A DNA stretch of 64,000 bases from Coriobacteriia bacterium (GCA_009784945.1 WQXH01000003.1:35155-99154); one strand, 5' to 3'; shown: positions 36,209 through 48,408, counted from the stretch's first letter. The notes: generated by a model from the sequence alone, not told the origin. Numbers and translations are program-made.

Positions 36209-37278
36209 TAATCATGTTTAGCTTGACTACCATCAGTCAATACCCTGCCTTCTTAGTCTTCTTAGCCATATTCTTTTCAATGGCCATTACCATTGTTTTA
36301 CTCCCTTTGTGGATCAGGTTACTCAGGGTGAGGCAAATTGGTCAGCAGGTTCGTGCAGATGGACCACAGCATCATTTGATCAAACAGGGTACCCCTACGA
36401 TGGGCGGTGTGATTATCTTGCTTGCGGTGATGATTACCACTGCTGCCTGTGGCAACTTTTCGACCCCCGCGCATATTATCCCCTTGCTTCTGGTCTTGCT
36501 TGTCACGGCACTCGCCGGTATTATGGGTCTGATAGACGACCTGTCCAAGGTCGTCAAAGAGCGCTCATTGGGTCTTAGGCCCAACGCCAAGATGCTCTGC
36601 CTCTTGATGATTTCGGTGGCCTTTTGTTTAGGAGCGGTTAATTTTGCCGGCATCGAACCCACGGTGACCATTCCCCTGATTACCACCTTTGATTTGGGAT
36701 TTCTCACTACGAATATCGACTTGGGCAGCGGTGCCATACTTTCCATCCCATGGCTCTACCTGATTTTTGTCTTCTTGCTTATGGCAGGCATGAGCAACGC
36801 AGTCAATTTAGTTGACGGGCTGGATGGACTGGCTGGTGGCGCTGTCATGATTGCCATGGTTGTCATGGTGGCCATTGCCTATAGAGGCGACCAGCTCAAT
36901 CTTGCCCTCTTTGCTGCTGCGGTTACCGGAGCCTGCGTAGGCTTCCTCTGGTTTAACGCTCATCCAGCAAGCATTTTTATGGGCGACACCGGCTCTCTTG
37001 CCTTAGGTGCAGGATTTGCTGCCTTGGCCGTGCTTACAAAAACCGAAGTTGTTTCGCTTTTTGTTGGCGGACTCTTTGTGCTGGAAGCTCTCAGTGTCAT
37101 GATTCAAGTAGGCTACTTCAAGCTGACTCGCAAGCGTGTCTTTCTTATGGCACCACTGCATCATCACTTTGAACAAAAGGGCTGGAGCGAGACCAAGGTG
37201 GTTATACGACTGTGGATTGTCACTGCTCTATTTGCCTGTATAGGCTTTGCTCTCTTCTTTGCTCAAGGATTGTATTAG
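36205..37278 (+). CDS. mraY: Phospho-MurNAc-pentapeptide transferase MraY
   Basis: Integral membrane enzyme making lipid I. Key motifs: GTPTMGGVIIL near residues 53-63, the Asp-rich LIDDLSKV, NAVNLVDGLDGLAGG and FMGDTGSLALGAG, plus MAPLHHHFEQKGWSE close to the C-terminus. About ten transmembrane segments are expected for its 357 residues. The start ATG 36205 overlaps murF; another in-frame ATG is at 36214. The cluster ends here: murD, ftsW, murG and murC do not follow. Confidence 0.96.
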   Translation: MIIMFSLTTISQYPAFLVFLAIFFSMAITIVLLPLWIRLLRVRQIGQQVRADGPQHHLIKQGTPTMGGVIILLAVMITTAACGNFSTPAHIIPLLLVLLVTALAGIMGLIDDLSKVVKERSLGLRPNAKMLCLLMISVAFCLGAVNFAGIEPTVTIPLITTFDLGFLTTNIDLGSGAILSIPWLYLIFVFLLMAGMSNAVNLVDGLDGLAGGAVMIAMVVMVAIAYRGDQLNLALFAAAVTGACVGFLWFNAHPASIFMGDTGSLALGAGFAALAVLTKTEVVSLFVGGLFVLEALSVMIQVGYFKLTRKRVFLMAPLHHHFEQKGWSETKVVIRLWIVTALFACIGFALFFAQGLY

Positions 37279-37328
37279 TACGATTAATGCGGCATAGTGC
37301 CCACAGCGAGCATGGTGCGACTAGCGTG

Positions 37329-39599
<2,271 letters not shown>

Positions 39600-39683
39600 T
39601 CATCATTATCTACATTACCAGCCATTGACCGCCCTACAAGCATCCAGACTGCAAGTCCGCAAAATGCAGTATAAGCTAACCTG

Positions 39684-39930
39684 GTACACTGTATCAGCCA
39701 AACAGCAGCTTTAAGGCTGGTAGCATTTTTGTCACTCCCGCCTCGCAATTGGCAGGGTTTTGTTTTGCGCGGCCGTAGTATGCGATAACTCTCTATTCAC
39801 TAGTCAGACTGTAGTCCGTCATTGCGGCCTCCGAGCCGCAATCTAACCGAAATGCGTCCCAGATTGCGGGTCAAGCCCGCAATGACGAATTGGTCTGATC
39901 AGTAACGCCTTTTTAGCTGACACAGTGTAC
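39684..39930. mobile_element. MITE-like element, family A copy 2 (247 bp), carrying a nested palindrome
   Basis: The ends GTACACTGTATCAGCCAAAC (39684-39703) and, inverted, TTTTTAGCTGACACAGTGTAC (39910-39930, shown in part) match the ends of the 13085-13244 element. Inside is a CGTCATTGCGGCC...CCGCAATGACG palindrome (39818-39886), related to the copies at 17890 and 30294. The element thus looks composite or nested. It fills most of the 439-bp gap between ligA and ecfA; nothing else is recognisable there. Confidence 0.7.
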
Positions 39931-40005
39931 TCAGTATGGTGTCAGTAACGCAAAAGCACATTCTCTGTTAGACTAACGTGTTCATGTGAGTATAACTAAA
40001 ACGGT

Positions 40006-41463
40006 TTGGTGGAACCAACACTGCTCGAATTCAAGAACATTGATTTTTCTTATCCGCACCACGGAAAGAATGAGCCGTCGGTCGAGTTTGCGACCAGCGG
40101 TAATAGGCTTGCTGCGCAAAAGACGCTTTGTAACGTTGGGTTTAATATAGAGAGAGGCGAGCGTGTTGTTTTGTTGGGCGCAAACGGCTCGGGCAAATCG
40201 ACGCTCGCAAAGCTGGCAAACGGCTTGCTCTTACCCACCGATGGTCAAGTTGTTGTTGACGGCATTTCAAGCTGGCAGCACGATTACTTGCTGGAACTGC
40301 GCAAAAATGTAGGCCTGGTAACGCAAGACCCCGACAATCAAATCGTTTCTACTACGGTGTTTGACGAAGTTGCCTTTGGGCCACAAAACCTCGGCTGGAA
40401 ACCCAAGCGCATCTACGAAACAGTCTCTCAGTCCTTGGAACACGTTGGCTTATCTGAGGATGTTTACGCTGGTCGCGACCCCAACAGTCTCAGCGGCGGC
40501 GAAAAGCAACGCGTGGTCATTGCAGCGCTCCTGGCCATGCAGCCCAATTACCTTGTTTTAGATGAGCCAACCTCCATGCTTGACCCTGCCGCTCGCATGC
40601 AAGTGCTCAAGGCCATTGCATCAGCAGCAAAGCGTGGGCAGGGGATCCTGCACATAACTCATAGGCTTGAGGAGGCGGTAAAGGCAGACAGGGTGTTGAT
40701 TCTTTATCGAGGCAGACTCTGCTACAACGGTAAGCCAGAAGATATTTTGGGCAATAAAGAAGCGCTGATACGTTTTGGTTTACGAGCGCAACTTCACGTA
40801 AGGCGAGCATCAGAAGTTGCCGAGCCAATTAAGCACTCATCACTCACTTTGAGTGATGTTTCCTTTAGCTACCCCAACAGCCCTTCAAAGCTACCGGTCT
40901 TTGAGGATATGAATCTGGAGCTAAAAGCTGGCGAATGTCACTTGTTGGTAGGTGCGAGCGGTAGCGGAAAATCTACTTTGCTTACCTTGGCTGCCGGCTT
41001 GGCAAAGCCCAGCAAAGGAACAGTGCTTCTCGATGACAACACTCCCTTGCCGGGAGAGGTAGGCCTGGTCTTTCAGCATCCTGAATCGCAGCTCTTTGCA
41101 CAAACCATCAAAGAAGATATCCTCTTTGGGCCAAGGAACTTGGGAATGCAGGTAGAAGAAGCGGGAGACGCATTGGTTAACCGAGTCCTCACCTTGGTAG
41201 GGCTCGACCCTGATAAGTTCAGGCACAGGTCTCCCTTCAGCTTAAGCGGAGGTGAGGCACGGCGAGTTGCCATCGCAACGGTACTCGCGCTTGGCACCGA
41301 CTTTTTTTTGCTTGACGAGCCTACTGCCGGACTTGATGCGCGGGGCAGAGTCTTTATCTTTGAGCTTTTACAGAGCCTGCTTGCCAAAGGTAAGGGCATA
41401 ATGGTGGCAACTCACGACCCGGAGTTCTTCTTGCCCCTTGCCACAGGAAGGAGGGAGCTCTAG
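40006..41463 (+). CDS. ecfA: ECF transporter ATPase, two EcfA domains in one protein
   Basis: Energises vitamin or metal uptake through an energy-coupling-factor transporter. Two complete ABC ATPase domains are fused. The first has Walker A GANGSGKST (about 58-66), LSGGEKQR and LVLDEPTSMLD; the second has GASGSGKST (about 324-332), LSGGEARR and FLLDEPTAGLD. Both keep a Q-loop (QDPDNQI, FQHPESQ). 485 residues equals EcfA1+EcfA2. The start is TTG 40006 or GTG 40009, without a strong ribosome site. The stop overlaps ecfT by one base. Confidence 0.9.
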   Translation: MVEPTLLEFKNIDFSYPHHGKNEPSVEFATSGNRLAAQKTLCNVGFNIERGERVVLLGANGSGKSTLAKLANGLLLPTDGQVVVDGISSWQHDYLLELRKNVGLVTQDPDNQIVSTTVFDEVAFGPQNLGWKPKRIYETVSQSLEHVGLSEDVYAGRDPNSLSGGEKQRVVIAALLAMQPNYLVLDEPTSMLDPAARMQVLKAIASAAKRGQGILHITHRLEEAVKADRVLILYRGRLCYNGKPEDILGNKEALIRFGLRAQLHVRRASEVAEPIKHSSLTLSDVSFSYPNSPSKLPVFEDMNLELKAGECHLLVGASGSGKSTLLTLAAGLAKPSKGTVLLDDNTPLPGEVGLVFQHPESQLFAQTIKEDILFGPRNLGMQVEEAGDALVNRVLTLVGLDPDKFRHRSPFSLSGGEARRVAIATVLALGTDFFLLDEPTAGLDARGRVFIFELLQSLLAKGKGIMVATHDPEFFLPLATGRREL

Positions 41464-42404
41464 TGGCCATCCCTCTTCCCTTTGGAAACTATCTGGCACG
41501 TAACACTGCGATTCATCGCATTGATGCGCGTGTCAAGCTCTTGTTGGTGGTCATGTACGTGTATGCACTTTTTGCCTGCAGCACCTGGGCGGGGCTTTTG
41601 GCCGCGTTATGTATACTCGGCGTGCTGTTTATTGTGGCTTGCATCCCTGTACGCATGGCGCTCAGAGGCCTCAAGCCCATCTTCTTCATACTTGTATTTA
41701 CCTTCCTTGCCAATGCCCTCACCTTTAGTGCCTCAGAAACTGCACTGGTTGCGGGACACATGGCAGTAGGAGCGGTGCCACTGGATAATGCCACTGCAGA
41801 GGCCATGCAGACGGCTTATGCAGAGGAGCGGTATCAATTGCTCTCGTTGCCCTTTGTCGGACAGGTCTTTTTTCTTGATTTACCTCAGTCGGTGCCGCTT
41901 ATTGGGAGTTTTGGCATCAAACCTTTGGGCATCATAAAAGGCCTGTACTTTGTGCTGCGCATTAGTTTACTGGTGCTTACCACATCGCTTCTCACCTATA
42001 CAACGTCCATCGTCAGTCTTACCGACGCCATCAGTAAGTTACTGGCACCGCTGAGAGCCTTTAAAGTGCCTGTTGAAGACATTGCCATGGTCTTTACCAT
42101 CGCCTTGCGCTTTATTCCACTCACTGCTTCTGAGGCAGAAAAGCTGATGGTGGCGCAAAGCGCCCGTGGAGCCACATTCAACCAAGGAGGGCTTGTCAAA
42201 CGAGCCAAGGCCTGGATACCGGTGATGATTCCGCTCTTTGTCAATTTATTCAGGCGCGCCGACCACCTGGCTCAAGCCATGGAAAGTCGCTGCTACGTTG
42301 GTCGAGGAAGAACGCAGTTGGCGCATTCTCGTATAAAGGGTACAGATATATGCTGGGCGGTCATTGGCTCTGCAGTTCTCATTGCCATTGGCATCTTTCT
42401 CTAG
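41463..42404 (+). CDS. ecfT: ECF transporter transmembrane protein EcfT
   Basis: Scaffold that connects the ATPases with the substrate-binding S component. It is a 313-residue membrane protein opening PFGNYLARNTAIHRIDARVKLLL. The two coupling-helix motifs are AQSARGATFN and MESRCYVGRGRTQ (Ala-Arg-Gly type). It has an insertion of about 45 residues after the third hydrophobic segment (around 95-140) compared with short EcfT proteins. GTG 41463 with GGAAGGAGG upstream, overlapping the ecfA stop. No S component lies beside it, so the substrate cannot be named. Confidence 0.9.
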   Translation: MAIPLPFGNYLARNTAIHRIDARVKLLLVVMYVYALFACSTWAGLLAALCILGVLFIVACIPVRMALRGLKPIFFILVFTFLANALTFSASETALVAGHMAVGAVPLDNATAEAMQTAYAEERYQLLSLPFVGQVFFLDLPQSVPLIGSFGIKPLGIIKGLYFVLRISLLVLTTSLLTYTTSIVSLTDAISKLLAPLRAFKVPVEDIAMVFTIALRFIPLTASEAEKLMVAQSARGATFNQGGLVKRAKAWIPVMIPLFVNLFRRADHLAQAMESRCYVGRGRTQLAHSRIKGTDICWAVIGSAVLIAIGIFL

Positions 42405-42537
42405 GCGTGCACTGAATCTATGATGTATCATTCAAGCACTGTGACAAAACGCCTGTATTGCAAAAGACTGCTAAAAATCACTTGCTGCATGGGTTTGTGA
42501 AGCATTCTAGAAAAAGGAGCTGAGCCAAAGGTATAGC

Positions 42538-42774
42538 ATGACTGCCATTATTGTAAGCATACTGCGCATCTTGTTGCCGCTGCTCGTGCTCTTTTTGGTG
42601 TGGCGTTTTGTTATACCTCGCATGCGACGCCCCTATCAAGCAAAGTCTGAGCGAATCAATGTTGATGCCCAGGTGGTAAATACGGAGCAGCATAAGGTCA
42701 ATCTGGAGGATTATAAATCTTCGGATGTGTACTATAAACCACAATCTACAAGCAAAAAATCAAACGAGCACTAA
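42538..42774 (+). CDS. Small single-pass membrane protein, unknown function
   Basis: A 78-residue protein with one N-terminal transmembrane helix (about residues 4-25, IVSILRILLPLLVLFLVW) followed by VIPRMRRP and a charged cytoplasmic tail. No family was recognised. AAAGG six bases before the ATG supports translation. It lies 13 bp ahead of the purH start, so it is probably co-transcribed with purH. It is too short to be an ECF S component. Confidence 0.6.
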   Translation: MTAIIVSILRILLPLLVLFLVWRFVIPRMRRPYQAKSERINVDAQVVNTEQHKVNLEDYKSSDVYYKPQSTSKKSNEH

Positions 42775-42787
42775 AAAGGAGTACTCT

Positions 42788-44392
42788 ATGGCTAATCTCA
42801 ACTCACCCATTAAACGAGCACTCATCTCTGTTACGGATAAGACAGGCATCGTGGAATTTGCGCGTATACTCGCCCTGGAGTTTGGTGTAGAAATAGTCTC
42901 AACGGGGGGAACCGCCAAGACGCTCATAGCCGAGGGTCTGCCCGTGAGAGCCATCGATGACCTGACGGGCTTTCCAGAAATGATGGACGGCAGAGTTAAG
43001 ACCTTGCACCCCAGGGTGCACGGCGGTCTGCTGGCACGGAGAGACAACCCACTTCATCTTGAGCAAGCTACCTTGCACGGCATAGGACTCATTGATCTGG
43101 TTGTCGTGAACCTTTACGCCTTTGAAGCCACCGTGGCAAGACCCGAGGTAACCTTTGAGGAGGCCATAGAAAATATCGACATAGGTGGCCCAAGCATGCT
43201 AAGGAGTGCAGCCAAAAATCACGCAGCGGTAACCGTGGCTACGCGCCCAGAGCACTACGACACTATCGTCAATGAGATGAGGCTCAGTGATGGCGCAACC
43301 AGCCTGGAAACACGCAAGCAGCTGGCACGAGAGGTCTTTGGGACAACCAGCTCCTACGATAACGCCATACACTCGTGGCTCCTGAGTCAAAACGAAGTAG
43401 CCGAGGCTAGCCCTGCTGATTCTTCGCAGGCTATGGGTAAGCCAACAGAGGTCTGTCTCAAGCTCTCAAAGGTGCAAGACCTGCGCTACGGAGAAAATCC
43501 GCATCAGGAGGCCTCCTTCTATAAGCTCAACGGCGGAGGCAATGCCTTTACTTTAGCCAATGCCTTGCAGCATCAAGGCAAAGAGTTGTCTTACAACAAC
43601 TATCTGGACCTGGATGCCGCATGGGCTGCTGTGCGCGAGTTTGGCTCTACGCCTTCCGTGGTCATCGTTAAGCATCTCACTCCTTGCGGCGTGGCTACTC
43701 ACGAAGACATTACCACTGCCTACCGTAGCGCCTTTAAGTGCGATCCGGTAAGCGCCTTTGGTGGTGTCATGGCATTTAACTGCCAAGTGCCAGCCGAGCT
43801 TATAGAGGCTATCTATGATAACGAGCAGTTCATCGAGGCCTTGATTGCCCCTGCATTTGACAAGGCTGCTCTAGAGCTACTGGCTCAAAAACCTAATGCC
43901 CGGGTGCTTTCTACCGGAGGCATAAATCCGCCCGGGCAGGGCTTTGACTACCGCAGTGTAGAAGGAGGCATGCTTTGTATGAGCGCAGATTCCGCTCTCA
44001 AAGATACCGACTTCAAGATTGCAAGCCTCAGAGAACCCACGGCCCAAGAGCAAGAAGATCTTTTATTTGCCTGGAGGGTCTGCAAGTCGGTCAAGTCCAA
44101 CGCCATCGTAGTGGCCAAAGGCGGGGTGACCCTGGGCATTGGTAGTGGGCAGCCCAATAGGGTTAACTCTGCACAGCTCGCAGTATCTCAGGCAGGCAGC
44201 AAGGCCGTTGGCGCCGTTGCGGCTTCTGATGCCTTTATGCCCTTTGCCGATTCTCTAGAAGTCCTTGCCGCTGCTGGCGTAACCGCAGTCATACAACCTG
44301 GTGGCTCAGTGCGCGACGCTGAAGTTCTCGCTGCTGCTGATGGGGCTGGGCTTGCTGTAGTATTTACCGGCATCCGTCACTTCCGCCATTAG
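42788..44392 (+). CDS. purH: Bifunctional AICAR formyltransferase/IMP cyclohydrolase PurH
   Basis: Last two steps of purine synthesis. The N-terminal IMP cyclohydrolase domain ([42 protein letters not shown]) is followed by the formyltransferase domain (LRYGENPHQ and [10 protein letters not shown] with the KH motif). [23 protein letters not shown] closes the protein. 534 residues, typical. ATG 42788 follows AAAAGGAG; an upstream in-frame start would extend into the preceding small gene. Confidence 0.96.
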   Translation: MANLNSPIKRALISVTDKTGIVEFARILALEFGVEIVSTGGTAKTLIAEGLPVRAIDDLTGFPEMMDGRVKTLHPRVHGGLLARRDNPLHLEQATLHGIGLIDLVVVNLYAFEATVARPEVTFEEAIENIDIGGPSMLRSAAKNHAAVTVATRPEHYDTIVNEMRLSDGATSLETRKQLAREVFGTTSSYDNAIHSWLLSQNEVAEASPADSSQAMGKPTEVCLKLSKVQDLRYGENPHQEASFYKLNGGGNAFTLANALQHQGKELSYNNYLDLDAAWAAVREFGSTPSVVIVKHLTPCGVATHEDITTAYRSAFKCDPVSAFGGVMAFNCQVPAELIEAIYDNEQFIEALIAPAFDKAALELLAQKPNARVLSTGGINPPGQGFDYRSVEGGMLCMSADSALKDTDFKIASLREPTAQEQEDLLFAWRVCKSVKSNAIVVAKGGVTLGIGSGQPNRVNSAQLAVSQAGSKAVGAVAASDAFMPFADSLEVLAAAGVTAVIQPGGSVRDAEVLAAADGAGLAVVFTGIRHFRH

Positions 44393-44474
44393 GGTGTTCA
44401 GAGCGGCTTCTTGGCATTCAAAGGATAATCGAGGCTCAGTCTGAGGTGCAGACAATTGCTGTGAGCAGTGGGGC

Positions 44475-45386
44475 TTATCTGAGAACCAGGTCGTCTACGC
44501 AGACATTGGGGTTTTGTGAGGCAGCTGCGCCACCACCGCCGGTGTCGTAAAAAAAGCCTCCGCTGTATTGTTGTGCTGCTTCTGCGGCGGCTGCAGCCTC
44601 AGCCTCAGCCTCGGCTTGTGCCTGTGCTTCAGCCTCTGCCGCTGCTTCAGCCTCGGCTTGAGCCAGTGCGGCTTCCTCAGCTGCCTCAGCCTCTGCTTGG
44701 ATAAAGGCTCGTTCGGTTTCGAGGGTGCTACCTGAGGTATCATCAACGTCTACATATTTAATAAAGGGCACTCCATCGCTTGCGAGGTGCACTTCCATAG
44801 ATGCCAGGTCTTCGAGATTCAGGTTATGTAGTATAGCCGAGCTATCATTATCAAAGGTCAGGGCAATGTTGTAGAGACAGCGCATGACAAGGTCAATGGC
44901 CGCACCATCTGCCGCATCTCCCCCTGCATCCTCAGCTGCATTTTCTGCAAGCAGGCCAACCGCATCTATGCCACCTTCAGCTCCGTCATCATCAGTAATT
45001 CCAGTTGCCTCCTGAGAGTCTTCTGCATCTTCTTCGTTGTTTGTTGCAGCAGTAACTTGTACCTGTGTTTCTGGCGGTGGCGCCAGATGCAGCATGACGG
45101 TCTCATCAGCCCCAATCATGGTGGATTTGGTTACAAGCGACTCGCCATAGCCTTCATCAGTAGAACGCTTGATTGCAAAGGCAATGATGTCCAAGCCAGT
45201 TGCATTGGTAATCTCAACAATTATTGCATCGTCAGAGCCAGCGTCTCCCAAGATACGAAGCTCTGCTTCGGCTGGTTCAACAGGCTCTTCAAGTTGGGTT
45301 TCGCCACAGGCGGTCACGCCAACAAGAGAAGTGCAGAGCAGTAGAATAAAAAAGAGCGAGCGCACTCTTTTTAACGCGGTATTCAT
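44475..45386 (-). CDS. Predicted lipoprotein with Ala/Glu/Gln-rich C-terminus
   Basis: A 303-residue exported protein. The signal peptide ends in the lipobox VTAC (Cys about residue 27). A mature domain of about 190 residues follows, with no recognised family, rich in acidic residues and containing an ELRILGDAGSDDAIIVEITN beta-like segment. From about 240 to 280 there is an (A/E/Q)-rich, coiled-coil-like run. The C-terminus is Gly-rich and ends CVDDLVLR. ATG 45386 was chosen to start the signal peptide. It is 17 bp downstream of the AlgX-like gene in the same direction, and may belong to the same acetylation or surface system. Confidence 0.65.
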   Translation of the reverse strand: MNTALKRVRSLFFILLLCTSLVGVTACGETQLEEPVEPAEAELRILGDAGSDDAIIVEITNATGLDIIAFAIKRSTDEGYGESLVTKSTMIGADETVMLHLAPPPETQVQVTAATNNEEDAEDSQEATGITDDDGAEGGIDAVGLLAENAAEDAGGDAADGAAIDLVMRCLYNIALTFDNDSSAILHNLNLEDLASMEVHLASDGVPFIKYVDVDDTSGSTLETERAFIQAEAEAAEEAALAQAEAEAAAEAEAQAQAEAEAEAAAAAEAAQQYSGGFFYDTGGGGAAASQNPNVCVDDLVLR

Positions 45387-45403
45387 AAATAGCGCATCCC
45401 CTC

Positions 45404-46930
45404 TCACTTTTTAAGTGAAACAGTACCAACGACAAAAGCAGTGTCGCTCTCAGACGGCACCACCAATATCTTGACAGTATACTCGTTCTCAGGCAGTGTG
45501 CGCTCGTTAAAAAACAGCCTAAACCCATAAGGAGAGTTATATAGATGCTCTTTTGCTGCCCCATTGGATGCCTCTCCAGCTGCATCAAAATCAAGGCTCT
45601 CTTTGCCGGAGCTCTTCTCGTCCAGAGAGATGCTTATCAAAAAAGGCACATAGACAGCTGGCTCGCCTTGCGTCCCTTCAATGGAAATGAAGATGCTGTC
45701 TTGGGCATCAATGAATTCCTCATCAACAAAGCCTTCGATGATCCTGAAGTCTCCGTCTTGGCGCCAGCTCGCCTCACTCTCGGAAATAAGTGAAAGCTCG
45801 TAGTTGATAGGTGCGGTAGGCGCATACAGGAAGGGAGGATCCTCACCCAGCAGCCTGACTTGACGTTGTGCCCGCTCAACGATGACAACGTCAGGTTTGA
45901 GATCGGCAATCTGAGTGAAGTTATAGGGAATCATCTTGGTAAACTCAGCGCGTGCAAATTCAGGCGCCAGACAGGGAATGAGCGTGTCCGCAAAAGAATC
46001 GCGAAACATCAGAAGCACTCCTTCTCCTTCCGCAGAAGAGGTGTAGACAATGTCATCGGCTACATCTACGGAGCCTCCAGTAAAGTGCCAGGTGCCGGTT
46101 GTGATGCCAAGAGAAGCTTCAGTTTGCGCAGTAACCGGATAGAGCATGCGTTCTATGTCGCCTACGATGACGGCGCCTTGTCTCTCGGCTGTTTCTGAGG
46201 CAACACCTCTGCTGCCAGCTGCAAGCAAGTTGTTGCTTGCCAGCAGGGCGCCTTCGGTAGTCCAGTGAGTATCGGTGAGGCTGTAGAGCACATCGTCTTG
46301 CCCATCAAAAAGCTCAAAAAGGTCTACGTAGTTAATTTGTGCGCTTGCGAGGGACTCCTTGAGAAGGCTCATGCTCTCGTTGGTGGCTGGTAGGTAGTAA
46401 TAGGGCATGAAATGAGGGTAGAGACTGTTTTTATTGGGTGCTATAGCCACCACAAACTGCGCACCCATAGCCTGCGTATAACCTTGCATCAGAGTGAGGT
46501 TGTGAGTGATGTTAAAAATCTCGCGGTTGTCAAGCGGACTGCTTGCGCGAAAGTCGTCTAAGGTTCCGCCATAAAAGAGCCAGCCTTGTGATCCTATTAT
46601 GACCTGTTCGGTAGGAGAGGTTTTGAAGAGACCTGCACGCAGGCGCGCATTGAGGTCTATGGCCAGGTTGCGATACGCAAAGTGATCTTCAAAGTAGGTG
46701 CCCAGATCTTGCAGGTATTCAAGATTGACAGAGTTATCTCCTGCTACCAGCAAGGGGAGCATGCTGCGCGAGTCATCATCAAGAGCAGGGGAGTCTTGAG
46801 CCCATAGCATGCCAACAAAAGGCAAAAGGCAAAGCCCAACAAACAGGCTCGCAAAAAGCCACAAACCCTTTGAGCCAGCGGCAGAGACCTCAGGCTTGTT
46901 GCTATCAGTCGTTTGTGAGCTCTCATTCAT
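45404..46930 (-). CDS. AlgX/AlgJ-like SGNH-fold protein with DHHW-type motif
   Basis: A membrane-anchored protein of 508 residues. One helix (about 25-44) is followed by an extracytoplasmic domain. YFEDHFAYRNLAIDLNARLR and VIIGSQGWLFYGG are typical of the AlgX/AlgJ and DHHW families. IAPNKNSLYPHFMPYY and SLTDTHWTTEGALLA hold the Asp-x-His catalytic pair. In known systems such proteins transfer acetyl groups supplied by an MBOAT partner, here the next gene upstream. The start is uncertain: ATG 46930 has a weak site, while TTG 46951 sits right behind GGAAGAGGA. Confidence 0.85.
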   Translation of the reverse strand: MNESSQTTDSNKPEVSAAGSKGLWLFASLFVGLCLLPFVGMLWAQDSPALDDDSRSMLPLLVAGDNSVNLEYLQDLGTYFEDHFAYRNLAIDLNARLRAGLFKTSPTEQVIIGSQGWLFYGGTLDDFRASSPLDNREIFNITHNLTLMQGYTQAMGAQFVVAIAPNKNSLYPHFMPYYYLPATNESMSLLKESLASAQINYVDLFELFDGQDDVLYSLTDTHWTTEGALLASNNLLAAGSRGVASETAERQGAVIVGDIERMLYPVTAQTEASLGITTGTWHFTGGSVDVADDIVYTSSAEGEGVLLMFRDSFADTLIPCLAPEFARAEFTKMIPYNFTQIADLKPDVVIVERAQRQVRLLGEDPPFLYAPTAPINYELSLISESEASWRQDGDFRIIEGFVDEEFIDAQDSIFISIEGTQGEPAVYVPFLISISLDEKSSGKESLDFDAAGEASNGAAKEHLYNSPYGFRLFFNERTLPENEYTVKILVVPSESDTAFVVGTVSLKK

Positions 46931-46983
46931 GTGTGCACTCAAAACTTGCAATCCTCTTCCTCTTCCTTATCTTGCTTCACTTA

Positions 46984-48408
46984 CTAGAACCTAAAGTAGA
47001 TAAACGGATTATAACCGCCGCTCGAGAGGCTTAGCAGGCTCACAAGTAACAGGACAAAGGCCAGGGTGTAGCTGGCCACAGTAGCCAGTTGCTGCGTGCG
47101 TGGCTGTGCTGATTCTAATCGAGCTTCGGCAAGTTTTTTAATTGGGGTGCAGGCAACTACAGCAACCAAGAATACAACTATAAAAAGAGGAGTGAGTTGT
47201 TGGAGCGCCAAGCTCATGCTGACATACTCAAAATGAAAGCCGGTAAACATCTGTGTTACAAAGAATAAGCCCTGCTCAAAGGATTCGGCTCTAAAGAGAA
47301 CAAAGCCCACAGTAACCACCAAGAGCGTATAGATAACGCCAAGTGCCTTTGGTAGTCGCTTGATTGGTAGAAACTCTTCCAGCAGCAAGAAAATACCATG
47401 AAAGAGACCCCAAACAACAAAAGTCCAACTCGCTCCGTGCCATAGGCCGCAGGTAAAGAAGACAACGACCTTATTAAGGCCGGCTCTGAGCCTACCCAGC
47501 CTATTGCCGCCCAAAGAATAATAGAGATATTCCTTAAACCAGGTGGAAAGAGAGATATGCCAGCGTCGCCAGAACTCTTGGATCGACGTTGAGATATAGG
47601 GGTAATTGAAGTTTTCCTTATAATGAAATCCAAACATGCGAGCCAAGCCCAGCGCCATGTCTGAGTAACCAGAAAAGTCAAAATATATTTGCAACATGTA
47701 GGCCATGGCGGCAATCCACACAACAGCTATGTTGATTTCTGCTGGACTTGCACCATAAATAGAGTCCACGGTTACTGCCATGGTATTGGCAACGATGACC
47801 TTCTTGCCCAGCCCAATACAAAACCGTCTCATGCCCTGTGCAATATCTTCGATGGTTGTAGATCGCTGGCGCAATTGCACTTCAACATCGTGATACTTGA
47901 TGATAGGACCTGCCGTAAGCTGCGGAAAAAAGCTGATGTAGAGCAGGACTTGAGAGTAACTCCTAGATGCCTCTACCTCGCCACGATATGAATCGATGAT
48001 ATAGCTCATAGCTTGAAAGGTGTAAAAGGAGATTCCTATGGGCAGGGCAATTAGTGGAACTTGCCACGAGAGGCCAAAAATCGTGTCAACGGTGCTAACA
48101 AACATACCAGCATATTTAAAAACCCCTAAAAAGGCGAGATTTATGATGATGGCTAATATGAGTGCTACCTTGGCCCGCCCCTGCCTTTGCCCTCTCGTGC
48201 CTGCGATGATGCGCCCAAAGATATAATTGCAGACGGTAGAAACAAGCATGAGCAGCACATAGATGGGTTCACCAAAGGCATAGAAGAAAAGGCTGGCAGC
48301 TATCAGCAGGTAATTCCTGATTGCAAGCTGCGTGCGTGGAATAGCATGATAAGCCAAAAACACCACTGGCAAGAACACACATATAAACGTCAGCGAGCTA
48401 AAAACCAA
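46984..48408 (-). CDS. MBOAT O-acyltransferase (AlgI/DltB-like)
   Basis: A 474-residue polytopic protein opening MVFSSLTFICVFLPVVFLAYH, as AlgI proteins do. SFYTFQAMSYIIDSYRG, FFPQLTAGPIIKY, RRWHISLSTWFKEYLYYSLGGNR (shown in parts) and the catalytic-His region GLWHGASWTFVVWG are all present. It moves acetyl groups across the membrane to a surface polymer, with the downstream AlgX-like protein as transferase. Starts with TTG behind AAGAGG. First gene of the MBOAT-AlgX-lipoprotein run. The acetylated polymer is not known; the neighbouring surface-polymer locus makes a teichoic-type acceptor plausible. Confidence 0.92.
   Translation of the reverse strand: MVFSSLTFICVFLPVVFLAYHAIPRTQLAIRNYLLIAASLFFYAFGEPIYVLLMLVSTVCNYIFGRIIAGTRGQRQGRAKVALILAIIINLAFLGVFKYAGMFVSTVDTIFGLSWQVPLIALPIGISFYTFQAMSYIIDSYRGEVEASRSYSQVLLYISFFPQLTAGPIIKYHDVEVQLRQRSTTIEDIAQGMRRFCIGLGKKVIVANTMAVTVDSIYGASPAEINIAVVWIAAMAYMLQIYFDFSGYSDMALGLARMFGFHYKENFNYPYISTSIQEFWRRWHISLSTWFKEYLYYSLGGNRLGRLRAGLNKVVVFFTCGLWHGASWTFVVWGLFHGIFLLLEEFLPIKRLPKALGVIYTLLVVTVGFVLFRAESFEQGLFFVTQMFTGFHFEYVSMSLALQQLTPLFIVVFLVAVVACTPIKKLAEARLESAQPRTQQLATVASYTLAFVLLLVSLLSLSSGGYNPFIYFRF

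Noticed and set aside
42538..42774. The 78-residue membrane protein as ECF S component
   Set aside because: S components have about six helices and around 180 residues; this protein has one helix.
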